From Chloroflexota bacterium (GTDB lineage Bacteria > Chloroflexota > UBA11872): a stretch of DNA of 34,766 nucleotides. Below are positions 24,550 through 32,330 of this stretch, in pieces; the stretch's first letter is position 1, and each line of letters opens with the position of its first letter. A model generated the notes under the pieces. It searched no databases. It was given only the letters and a program-made list of their open reading frames with translations, and was not told where the DNA came from. A program made the position numbers and the translations under genes. The DNA lies in contig JAPPLN010000120.1 in NCBI GenBank assembly GCA_028874175.1, positions 1-34,766 of the forward strand. The letters are read 5' to 3'.

Positions 24550-25851
24550 TCAATTGCGTTTCAATGTCTCGAATGGCTGCGGCGCCTTTGAAGACCAGCG
24601 CGACCAGTGAGCGCGTAGCGGATTCCAGGCAAAGAGGGCCACGATGGCAAAGGTTCGGATGATCCAGCGCACCCCGTGCGGGATCGGCACGGCGAACTCC
24701 AATAGGAAAACGACGGCAGCCCACGGCCAGCGGGCTGGTGTTGCCGCCGCTACGATGCCGGCCGTAAGCGGAAACACAAGATAGCGGCCGTGCCCGAGCG
24801 TGAGGGCTAGGACGTACAGCAGCGATGCACGCAAGAGCCCGAGTCCTTGATCACGGCTGGCCCACCCAACACCGGCGGCAAGCACGACGGCTGTGGGCAT
24901 GGCCCAGTCTTGCGGTCCTTTGAGGGCTTCCGGAAGCCCGCCGGTGAGCGGCGGGAGGATGCCGTGCAGGGCCAGAAGCCCGTCGCCCCGGCCCTGGAGG
25001 TGGCCCACCACGCCCCAATGCAGAGCCGCAGCGTCGCGTAGCAGGTACGGCCCAACAATGACCGCCCCGACCCCTAGCCCCCCCGCGGCGTACGTCAGCC
25101 CGGGGCGGAGGCCGCGGCGCGCATACCAGCCGGCAAGCGCGAGCGCTGCGATGAGGAACTCAGTTCGCGTCGTGCTGGCCAGCGCCGTCAGTGCCCCGGC
25201 CTGCCACGGGGTATCCCGCCGAAGCACCGCGGCCAGCAAGAAGAACGCTGCCACGGAGGTCACGTGGCCATTGAGTGCGCTCGCTTCAAACTGCCAGGGC
25301 GCGGCCAGCCAGGCGAGCCCGAGCAGCATCGCCGGCACGGCCGGCACGCCTTGGCGTCGGCCGTAAACGGCGATCAGAACGACGGTTGCGACCTCGAACG
25401 CATGTACCAGGCCCTTGACCATGACGATCGGCTCCCAGCCGGCGTGCAAGGCCAGTCGATGAAAAGGCGCCAGCAGCAGTGGAAAGAGCGGCAGATGCGC
25501 ATACGTGTACGCGCGATTTGCCACCGCTGCGTAGTAGTCGAAATGCGACGGCGAAAACGCGGCCTCGGCGAATTCAAAAAAGTGCTTGAGGTCGTAATAA
25601 ACATGGGTGGTGATCTGGCCTATGCGGGCGTCGAGCGCGATCGTGAGCCCGATCACCCCTAGCACAGTTGCGAGGAGACGCGAATTTGCCGTCTGACGTA
25701 TCCACTTCAGGGACCGAGTGTCTAGCGGGAGACGGCTCACGGTCTGGGCCTGCGAGTGCGCCGGCCGGGGAATAATCTGCCGAACGGTCGCGCACGCCGC
25801 GTAGCCGCGCACCACACCGTCGGGACTGCGTTCCTGAGCGGCTGCGTCCAC
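24550..25851 (-). CDS. Polytopic membrane protein, GT-C glycosyltransferase-like
   Basis: This protein of up to 433 residues has about ten hydrophobic segments. After the first membrane helix comes a periplasmic loop with YYDLKHFFEFAEAAF and YAAVANRAYTYAHLPLFPLL. That placement of an Asp-containing loop resembles GT-C (polyprenol-phosphate-dependent) glycosyltransferases such as GT87/mannosyltransferase families. No definitive catalytic signature is recognised. The start is unclear: GTG 25851 is the longest option, but the first 45 residues are hydrophilic and unsupported. It converges with the HAD gene across 89 bases. Confidence 0.65.
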   Translation of the reverse strand: MDAAAQERSPDGVVRGYAACATVRQIIPRPAHSQAQTVSRLPLDTRSLKWIRQTANSRLLATVLGVIGLTIALDARIGQITTHVYYDLKHFFEFAEAAFSPSHFDYYAAVANRAYTYAHLPLFPLLLAPFHRLALHAGWEPIVMVKGLVHAFEVATVVLIAVYGRRQGVPAVPAMLLGLAWLAAPWQFEASALNGHVTSVAAFFLLAAVLRRDTPWQAGALTALASTTRTEFLIAALALAGWYARRGLRPGLTYAAGGLGVGAVIVGPYLLRDAAALHWGVVGHLQGRGDGLLALHGILPPLTGGLPEALKGPQDWAMPTAVVLAAGVGWASRDQGLGLLRASLLYVLALTLGHGRYLVFPLTAGIVAAATPARWPWAAVVFLLEFAVPIPHGVRWIIRTFAIVALFAWNPLRAHWSRWSSKAPQPFETLKRN

Positions 25852-26396
25852 ATGATCGGGTCAGCGCGCATCGCGCTCGGACGGTAGTTGCCTGAGGATA
25901 GTCGTGTCCCGATCGCTTGCGCGGCAAGCCGTCTCGGCCAGACCAGCGCCGCCTCGGCCCGCGTGTTTGCCTTCATACCTCACCAGTACTACGGGAGCAA
26001 CCGTGATTCCGAGCGCCTGAGGACCAAGGTGCTCCGCGACCACGCGGCACCGTTCGTCACAGCCAGTCCGTTCGACGCGAATCCTACGGGGCGCGACGCG
26101 GGTCGGATACCTGATCGATCCACAGCGTTCGCTTTCGAGAGCGCGACATCCGGACATGATCGGGAGGGGACACCAGTTCGGCGGCTCTTGGTGCGGGACC
26201 GGTTGCACGCGGGCATTCCGCTGCTGGGCAACCGGAATCCACTTATCGTTATCAGCCTCGGCTGACCACTCGGTCCCGAATGATCGTGCGATTCGCTACC
26301 GTGCCATCGACCAGCCAGGGCTATACTTCAAAACTCCCCGCGGGCGGCTGCCGGGTGTCCGGCGTCCGCCGGGACGGACTGGCCCGGAACTGAGGT
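25852..26396. other. Divergent intergenic region with inverted repeat
   Basis: About 545 bases separate the membrane protein (-) from the FtsH-like gene (+). Open frames exist on both strands (for example 25888-26265 on + and 25861-26208 on -), but none is recognisable or well-started. A perfect 8-bp inverted repeat, CCGGTTGC (26199-26206) and GCAACCGG (26228-26235), and a TATACT box at 26322-26327 are the visible elements. No RNA gene was recognised. Confidence 0.5.
26322..26327 (+). promoter_or_regulatory. Candidate -10 box for the FtsH-like gene
   Basis: TATACT in the context GGCTATACTTC lies 75 bases before the FtsH-like start. No good -35 hexamer at 16-18 bases is visible. Confidence 0.35.
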
Positions 26397-26402
26397 GTGG
26401 CG

Positions 26403-28277
26403 ATGGCCTCCATGGAATCCGACCTGCGGCGCCAGGCGCATATGCGCCGCAGCCCGATTACGTTCGTGCGCGAGCACTGGCGCGCAATTCTTCTCTACCT
26501 TGGCCTCACGGGCCTTTTGGTCTTTGGCCTTACGAACGCGTCCGAAATCACGCTCGGAATTCTGAGCTTCGCCTTCACCCTCGTGTACGCCATGATGTTC
26601 ATGGTCGTGCAATTCGGCTTTCTCTTCTACATCCTGGGCCGAGGTCGCGTCTACTGGATCCAGCCAGGCGAGACCGGGGTGTATTTCTCGGACTATCGCG
26701 GCAACGACCAGGTGCTGGAAGTTGCGCGACGAGTGGTGCGACTGCTGCAAGGCGCAATGTCGTTTAAGCGTATGGGCGGCGAAGTCACGCGCGGCGTGCT
26801 ACTCGAGGGACCTCCGGGCACCGGCAAGAGCTACCTGGCGCAGGTAATTGCCAATGAGGCGGGGATTCCCTTCGCCTACGCCTCCGCGCCCGGGTTTCAG
26901 AACATGTTCATGGGCATCGGCAACCTCCGGGTCCGAATGCTCTACGGCAAGGCGCGCAAGCTGGCGCGCAAGCACGGCGCTGCCATCATCTTCATCGACG
27001 AGATTGACGCCATCGGCATGGCTCGCGCGGGCCAAACGGGCGGCGGCATGATGATGGGCGGCCTGTTTGGCGGCGGCGCTGGATTCGGGCTGCTCAATGA
27101 GTTGCTCCTGCAGATGGACCCGCCAAACTTCGACAACGGCTGGTTCGCTCGGCTGTTGCGGACGATTGGTCTGCGACGCACGAAGGCCATGCCGCCACTG
27201 GTGCTGACGATGGGCGCCACCAACCTGGCCTCGGCGTTGGACCACGCGCTCCTGCGTCCGGGCCGGTTCGACCGCAAGATCCACGTGGATCTGCCGGATC
27301 TGGACGGCCGCAAGGACATCATCGAGTACTACTTGGCCAAGGTGCGGCACGAAGACATGCCGGTGGACCGCATGGCCAACGACACCATCCTCTACACGCC
27401 GGTGGCCATTAAGTTCGTGATCAACGAGGCCGTGATCCACGCGCATTTTGACGGTCGCGACGCGATCAGCTACGACGACTTCACGCGAGCGCGCGAGAAT
27501 CACGAGTGGGGCCTGCGCGAACCAATTCGCGGGCTTACCGAGGAGGACCGGCGGCGGCTGGCCTACCACGAAGCCGGTCACGCCATCGCACAGGTGAAGC
27601 TGAAGGATTGGGAACGCCTGACCAAGGTGACGATCATTCGTCACGGCGACGCGCTGGGCCTGGCGGCGTGGAAGCCTGTGGAGGAAAAGCGCGTCCTCAT
27701 TCGCGAAGAGTTGCTGGCCAGCATCCAGGTAAGCCTGGCCAGCCGTGCCGCCGAGGAATTGTTCCTTGGGTCGCAGACGCTGGGCGTCACATCCGACTTC
27801 GCCGGCGCCACGCATCTGGCCTTCCAAATGCTGAGCTTCTGGGGTATGGACGGCAGTTTCTATTCGTCGCTGCCATTCGGTCCGATGGTGGACGCCAACG
27901 ATCCGCGCATGAAGCGCAAGATCGACCAGGTGCTGGAGCAGGAATACCGCAAGGTCAAGGGCCTGCTGTCCGAATACTCGGGCGCAGTGCATGAACTGGC
28001 GCAGGAGTTGATTGCGAACGACGAAGTAGACGGCCAGGATGTCGAGGACATGGTGCAGCGCTGGGACGAGCAGATTGCCGAGGGCAATCGGCTCAAGGCC
28101 CTGCCCGAAGGCGGGGTGCTGGTTGGCGCCGACGCCGAGCCGCAGCCGTACAGCTACGGCGGTAACGGTAACGGATCAGACGGACGCAATGGTCACTCCG
28201 AAGAAAGACCAAGCCGCTCGCGTCGAGGGACGAGACTCCGCGACCGCTACGGAACTCGCGGCGCACGAGATACGTAG
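26403..28277 (+). CDS. FtsH-like AAA+ membrane metalloprotease
   Basis: This 624-residue, membrane-anchored, ATP-dependent zinc protease is expected to degrade membrane and regulatory proteins. Two N-terminal membrane helices (about 28-75) precede the AAA+ domain. Walker A is GPPGTGKS (136-143), Walker B is IIFIDEID (Asp199, Glu200), and the second region of homology is LLRPGRFDRKI. The protease domain has HEAGH at 389-393 and a probable third ligand Asp465 in TSDFAGAT. It differs from canonical FtsH. There is no sizeable periplasmic domain, and the pore loop reads FMG. A Gly/Met-rich insertion follows Walker B (about 206-228), and the C-terminal tail is Gly/Asn/Arg-rich. ATG 26403 is preferred, with GAGG 7 bases upstream; GTG 26397 is possible. 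A strong terminator follows. Confidence 0.9.
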   Translation: MASMESDLRRQAHMRRSPITFVREHWRAILLYLGLTGLLVFGLTNASEITLGILSFAFTLVYAMMFMVVQFGFLFYILGRGRVYWIQPGETGVYFSDYRGNDQVLEVARRVVRLLQGAMSFKRMGGEVTRGVLLEGPPGTGKSYLAQVIANEAGIPFAYASAPGFQNMFMGIGNLRVRMLYGKARKLARKHGAAIIFIDEIDAIGMARAGQTGGGMMMGGLFGGGAGFGLLNELLLQMDPPNFDNGWFARLLRTIGLRRTKAMPPLVLTMGATNLASALDHALLRPGRFDRKIHVDLPDLDGRKDIIEYYLAKVRHEDMPVDRMANDTILYTPVAIKFVINEAVIHAHFDGRDAISYDDFTRARENHEWGLREPIRGLTEEDRRRLAYHEAGHAIAQVKLKDWERLTKVTIIRHGDALGLAAWKPVEEKRVLIREELLASIQVSLASRAAEELFLGSQTLGVTSDFAGATHLAFQMLSFWGMDGSFYSSLPFGPMVDANDPRMKRKIDQVLEQEYRKVKGLLSEYSGAVHELAQELIANDEVDGQDVEDMVQRWDEQIAEGNRLKALPEGGVLVGADAEPQPYSYGGNGNGSDGRNGHSEERPSRSRRGTRLRDRYGTRGARDT

Positions 28278-28296
28278 CTCAAGGGTTCACTACACG

Positions 28297-28329
28297 AGCG
28301 CCCGGCTCTCGCCGGGCGCTTCGTTTTTT
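28297..28329 (+). terminator. Intrinsic terminator of the FtsH-like gene
   Basis: A perfect 10-bp GC-rich stem, AGCGCCCGGC (28297-28306) with GCCGGGCGCT (28311-28320), encloses loop TCTC. A run of six T residues follows at 28324-28329. It begins 20 bases after the stop codon. No equivalent T-tract exists on the other strand, so it acts for plus-strand transcription only. Confidence 0.93.
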
Positions 28330-28342
28330 GCCGGCTGGCGGC

Positions 28343-28834
28343 TCAGCCGTCGATGAGCGCCAGCCGGTCAGCCAGAAAGTCCAATCGCTCGAACGCGCCC
28401 CGGCGCAGCCGTTCATAGGTGCCTAGGGCACGGTCCGCCTGTCCAGCCCGAATCGCGTCGCGAATGCCCCCCGCGTCGCTAACGAAGCGGTCGAAGTGTT
28501 CGAGAAACGTGCCGTGGAAGAGCGTGGCCAGAGCCGGGGCCTCCAGCTTGGCCGCGCGTTCCTGGGCGTCGCTCATCACGTCGTGGAACTCAATCGCCCG
28601 TTGCTCGGCGCCAGAAATGCCCTCGAGCGTGGCCCACGCGTCGGCTTCAGAGCCGAAGAAGGCTTCGAACGCGGCACGCTCGTCGGTCAGGATGGCGGTG
28701 ACCGTGTCCTTGTACACCCGGCGATCCGCGCTGGATGGATCCGCCGGCGCACCGTCCGGCGCTAGCTTCGTCTCGCCACAGGCAGCCAGAAGAGCAGCAA
28801 CCAAGGCAGTCCCGAATGTTCGGCGCCCGATCAA
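28343..28834 (-). CDS. Hypothetical lipoprotein with twin-arginine-like signal
   Basis: This protein is about 163 residues if it starts at TTG 28834. The N-terminus GRRTFGTALVAALLAACGE has a lipobox (LAAC, Cys19) and an Arg-Arg-x-Phe core like a Tat signal. The mature part is helical and acidic, with no recognised domain (KDTVTAILTDERAAFEAFFG; ELVALG-like motifs are absent). The frame is open to 29053, but that part overlaps the neighbouring gene and looks non-coding. It lies downstream of the TatA/B-like gene in the same direction. Start and function are uncertain. Confidence 0.6.
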   Translation of the reverse strand: MIGRRTFGTALVAALLAACGETKLAPDGAPADPSSADRRVYKDTVTAILTDERAAFEAFFGSEADAWATLEGISGAEQRAIEFHDVMSDAQERAAKLEAPALATLFHGTFLEHFDRFVSDAGGIRDAIRAGQADRALGTYERLRRGAFERLDFLADRLALIDG

Positions 28835-28928
28835 GCGCCGGTGACCGGCCAGGGTTAGCGGCCAGTCGAGCGGGGCCGCCCGTGGATGGCGTGTTGTCGC
28901 AGGGCCAACCGCGGAGCACCGTCGGCCA

Positions 28929-30272
28929 CTAGACCACGGCCTCGTGCTCGGCCTCGGCCTCATTCCGGTCGCGCGGCTCGTCTTTGATCTTGAGTCCGAA
29001 CTGCCGCATTCGGGCATGGGTGAGGATGATGAGTTGGCAGCGATCGGCACCATCGCTCATGCGGGTGGTGTAGGTGGCCTTCATGTCGAACTGCTTGAAA
29101 AACTCGTCGTCGTAGACGTTGCTGACGTTGCAGACCGGGTGGTCGTTGCCCTGAGTCAGGCCATACGGGCAGACGCCGAACTCGATCACGGCCGACGATT
29201 CCGCGCGCTGATCCACCTCGACGGCGTCGTGCGGAACCAAGTGGCGGCGGCGCGCTGCCCAGGCCTGCGCGATATCCAGCGGCTCAGGGTCTTCGAGGTC
29301 GCCCAGGCTCTCGGCATCGGCGCGAGCCTGGCTGCGAAGGGCGGTTTCGGCCTGCTCGGCGAAGTCGGGATCGGCCTCGATAGCCTGCATCACCATCAGC
29401 CGCATGAATCCACCCATCTGGTTCTGCAGGCCGGGGGTGGGCGGGCCAAGGGCCGCCGCGGGCGCCGTGGGCTCGTCGGCCGCAGTGGCCGCCGTGGCGG
29501 CGGTCTGCGCCGGCTCAGGCGCGGGCGCGGCCACCGAAGCTGGTTCCGCCAGAGGGGCTGGCGCTTCTGGTTCGGTCGGACCGTTGACGTCGGGAGCGTA
29601 GGCCGATAGCCGCTGACCGGCTGGCTGCGGTAATGCCGTTGCAGAGGCGGGCACGGATTCGGGCGCGGCTTCAACGGCGGCGACCGGCGGCGCCTCGGGG
29701 ATCCGGCCGTTGGTTGAGGTTGCAAACGTGTCCTGAATGGCCAGCGCCATGGCGTCGGCCGCCGGAAGCGGCTCGGTGGACGCCGCTGGCGTCGACGACG
29801 CGGAATCCGACGCTGGGGCCGGGAGCGCAGGCGACCCTGATGTCGCCGAGGCATTAGCCTCGGGCGCTGGCAAGGCCGGCGCTGATGTGGTCCCGGACGA
29901 CGCGCTGGGGGCTCCCGGCGCTGCCTCCGCTCCGGCCTGACCGGCGCTGACCGCGCCGCGCAAGTCTTCCGCGATGCCCTGGCCGGCCACGTTGACGTCG
30001 TCCGCCGCGCCCTGCAGCGTGTCCGAAAGTTCGGTGCGGATGTCGGCCAGTTCCTTGCGCGTGTTCTCGGCTTCCTGGCGCAGGACATCCATTTCCTCGT
30101 AGAGGATGGAGAATTCTTCGGCGAATTCCTTGCGAAACTCGCGCGTCATCTGGCGGAGCTGGCGCACCCAGCGGCCCAGGGTGCGCATGGCAAGCGGCAA
30201 CCGCTCCGGGCCCAGCACGAGAAGTGCCAGGACCAAAACCGCGAAGAATTCGGCGACGCCTATACCAAACAT
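28929..30272 (-). CDS. TatA/TatB-like anchor fused to a cysteine-bearing (ATC-hydrolase-like) domain
   Basis: This is a single 447-residue frame from ATG 30272. Residues 1-50 are a typical TatA/TatB N-terminus: FGIGVAEFFAVLVLALLVLG, then PERLP and an amphipathic helix. Residues about 50-105 form a coiled coil. Residues about 110-300 are Ala/Pro/Ser-rich and probably disordered. Residues about 305-430 are folded, with EFGVCPYGLTQGNDHPVC (Cys368, Cys381) and DGADRCQLIILTH (Cys412). Spacing of these cysteines and the GAD-x-C motif resemble the L-2-amino-thiazoline-4-carboxylate hydrolase family (or V4R-like domains). TatA/B proteins normally end after a short tail, so the fusion is odd. tatC is not nearby. 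Confidence 0.75.
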   Translation of the reverse strand: MFGIGVAEFFAVLVLALLVLGPERLPLAMRTLGRWVRQLRQMTREFRKEFAEEFSILYEEMDVLRQEAENTRKELADIRTELSDTLQGAADDVNVAGQGIAEDLRGAVSAGQAGAEAAPGAPSASSGTTSAPALPAPEANASATSGSPALPAPASDSASSTPAASTEPLPAADAMALAIQDTFATSTNGRIPEAPPVAAVEAAPESVPASATALPQPAGQRLSAYAPDVNGPTEPEAPAPLAEPASVAAPAPEPAQTAATAATAADEPTAPAAALGPPTPGLQNQMGGFMRLMVMQAIEADPDFAEQAETALRSQARADAESLGDLEDPEPLDIAQAWAARRRHLVPHDAVEVDQRAESSAVIEFGVCPYGLTQGNDHPVCNVSNVYDDEFFKQFDMKATYTTRMSDGADRCQLIILTHARMRQFGLKIKDEPRDRNEAEAEHEAVV

Positions 30273-30361
30273 GAAGGACGAGGGCGGCCGGCGAGGGCCG
30301 GCAAGCAGGAGCCTAGGTGCTCAATCGTAGGCAGGCCGGGACACCCCGACAAGGGTTCGTT

Positions 30362-31435
30362 TCACGACGCGCGGGCCTTGAGGGCAGTGCGAACAGCCTC
30401 GCCGAACTCGCCAGTTGAGGCCGTGCCGCCCAGATCGACGGTGAGCACACCCGAACCGGTCACGTCCGCAAGGGCATCCAGCAGCAGGTTGGCGGCTTCG
30501 AGATGTCCGAACTCCTCCACCATCATGGCCGCCGACCAGATGGATGCGAGGGGGTTGGCAATCTCCTGGCCGGCGATGTCGGGCGCGGAGCCATGGACCG
30601 GTTCGAACATGGGTGGATATCCCGTACCCGGGCTGAGGTTGGCGCTGGGCGGAACGCCGAGGCTGCCCATTAGCGCGCCGCCGATGTCGGACAGGATGTC
30701 ACCAAAGAGGTTGGAGGCGACCAGCACGTCCAGGGTCTGAGGATTTCCCACCATCCGAGCGGCGCAGGCGTCGACCAGATTGCGGTCGGTGGTGATGGCG
30801 GGGTATTCGCGCGCAACTTCGTCGAAGACCTCGTCCCAGAAGACCGGCGCGTACTGCAAGGCGTTGGACTTGGTGACGTTGGTGACGTGGCGGCGGCCGA
30901 GGCGGTCGGCCAGTTCAAACGCGTGCCGGATCACGCGCTCGACGCCTACGCGCGTGAACACGGTGGTCTGGAGCGCGACCTCGTACGCGGTGCCGCTGTG
31001 CACGCGGCCGCCGGCGCCGGCGTACTCGCCCTCGGAGTTCTCGCGCACGCAGATGAAGTCAATCCCCTCCAGCCGTTCGGGTGCTAGCGGACTGGGCACC
31101 CCATGCCAGATGCGGACCGGCCGGATGTTGGCGTACTGCTGGAAGCTCTGGCGGATCAGCAGAATCATCTCGCGCTGGGAGATGGGGTCGGGGACGCTCG
31201 GAAAGCCGCAAGCCCCGAAGTAGATGGCGTCGAACTGCTCTAGGGTTCTCAAGGCGTCGGACGGCATCATCTCGCCGTGATCGAGGTAGTACTGGCACCC
31301 CCACGGGAAATCCTCGAACTCCAGGATCAGGTCGCCCGTGACCTCGGACAGCGTTTCGAGAGTCAGCCGACCTTCGCGAATGACCTCGAGTCCGATCCCG
31401 TCGCCGGGAATAACAGCAATCGAGTGCGTGGACAT
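30362..31435 (-). CDS. dmlA: D-malate/tartrate/isopropylmalate-type dehydrogenase
   Basis: This 357-residue NAD-dependent beta-decarboxylating dehydrogenase starts at ATG 31435. Signatures are AVIPGDGIGLEV, FDAIYFGACG, the substrate Arg region ANIRPVRIW, VRENSEGEYAGAGGRV, and VTNVTKSNAL (catalytic Lys). DVLVASNLFGDILSDIGG binds metal, and FEPVHGSAPDIAGQ binds NAD. The segment FPWGCQYYLDHGEMMPSDAL is characteristic of the tartrate dehydrogenase/D-malate dehydrogenase branch rather than LeuB. Exact substrate preference (D-malate, tartrate, 3-isopropylmalate) is not decidable here. The frame is open to 31651, but the longer N-terminus is unsupported. Confidence 0.9.
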   Translation of the reverse strand: MSTHSIAVIPGDGIGLEVIREGRLTLETLSEVTGDLILEFEDFPWGCQYYLDHGEMMPSDALRTLEQFDAIYFGACGFPSVPDPISQREMILLIRQSFQQYANIRPVRIWHGVPSPLAPERLEGIDFICVRENSEGEYAGAGGRVHSGTAYEVALQTTVFTRVGVERVIRHAFELADRLGRRHVTNVTKSNALQYAPVFWDEVFDEVAREYPAITTDRNLVDACAARMVGNPQTLDVLVASNLFGDILSDIGGALMGSLGVPPSANLSPGTGYPPMFEPVHGSAPDIAGQEIANPLASIWSAAMMVEEFGHLEAANLLLDALADVTGSGVLTVDLGGTASTGEFGEAVRTALKARAS

Positions 31436-31462
31436 GGCAACGGTTCCGGAGGCGAGCGGCAG

Positions 31463-31468
31463 AGTATA
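31463..31468 (-). promoter_or_regulatory. Candidate -10 box for the dehydrogenase gene
   Basis: On the minus strand CGTATACTC contains TATACT, ending 27 bases from ATG 31435. The nonamer is identical to the one upstream of rpoD. No strong -35 is present at normal spacing. Confidence 0.4.
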
Positions 31469-31541
31469 CGGGCGACGCCACCACGGACCGCGGCGGCGGT
31501 GTGGCACCTTGCATAGAAATGCCGCTGAATGACGAGACCCC

Positions 31542-32330
31542 GTGAGCACGGAAGCGACATATGAAGACTTGGTGGACGCGTTGGGGCGCCCCGGGTGTGC
31601 GATCTGCCGCCTTGCCACACGCCGGGCGGATCGCTTCCTGGGTTCGTACATCTACGAGCACGTCAACGACGTAGACCTGCGCGCCAATATCCGGGAGGCG
31701 CGCGGGTTCTGCGAGGTTCATGCCGGGCACTTCCTGGAGAAGCTGGACGCGCTGGCCGTGGCCATTACCTACCGGGACATCCTGAATACGTTGGTCAAGG
31801 AACTTGAGGGCAGGGAGGCGGTAGGGCGCGACGGCTCGACCGGAATGCGGGCGCGGCTGCGGGGGCTGGCGAGGGCGGGCTCGCGTAGGCCGCGGACGTC
31901 GGCGACGTGTCCGGTGTGCGAGGCGGAGGGAGCGGCGGCCGGACGGGCGCTGGACGTGCTGACCCAGCACGGTGATCAGCGGGACTTGGATCGGGCGCTC
32001 TTGGACGGCGATCCGTTGTGTCTGCCGCATGCACGAGAGGCGCTGCGGCGGCGACCAGGGTTCGCGACGCTGGGGCTGAGGCAGCAGCGTGGGTGGTCGG
32101 CGCTTAGGGATCGGTTGTTGGAGTTTATTCGGAAGTCGGATCACAACTACCGCTGGGAGACGCTGACGGACGAGGAGCGGGCGGCGATCGTCGGCGGCGT
32201 ACGGGCCGTGACGGGCATTCGTGCGCGGCCGCGTGACGACGCGAAGGCGGAGACGCGAAAGCTGCGGCGGGGCGGGACGAACGCGGTGCGTTCCGAGCGC
32301 CATTCTCCGAGGCAGCGCTCTTCGAGCTAG
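31542..32330 (+). CDS. DUF6062-type Cys-rich protein
   Basis: This 262-residue cytoplasmic protein has four Cys/His pairs in two sets: CAIC with GFCEVHAGH in the first half, and CPVCE with LCLPH in the second. The arrangement, with YEHVNDVDLRANIREARGFC, matches the DUF6062 pattern common in Chloroflexota and Firmicutes. It suggests metal-binding or thiol-active repeats, but the function is unknown. The last 45 residues are strongly basic (Arg/Lys-rich), a possible nucleic-acid-binding tail. Start GTG 31542 is without a clear Shine-Dalgarno. Its TAG shares CTAG with the convergent hydrolase stop. Confidence 0.82.
   Translation: MSTEATYEDLVDALGRPGCAICRLATRRADRFLGSYIYEHVNDVDLRANIREARGFCEVHAGHFLEKLDALAVAITYRDILNTLVKELEGREAVGRDGSTGMRARLRGLARAGSRRPRTSATCPVCEAEGAAAGRALDVLTQHGDQRDLDRALLDGDPLCLPHAREALRRRPGFATLGLRQQRGWSALRDRLLEFIRKSDHNYRWETLTDEERAAIVGGVRAVTGIRARPRDDAKAETRKLRRGGTNAVRSERHSPRQRSSS

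Noticed and set aside
25888..26265. Possible 125-residue gene in the divergent gap
   Set aside because: No family match, no ribosome-binding site, and a competing frame on the other strand; kept only as unexplained intergenic DNA.
31059..32303. 414-codon minus-strand frame over the dehydrogenase and DUF6062 genes
   Set aside because: Spans two well-supported genes in other frames and is Arg/Pro-rich; no coherent domain.
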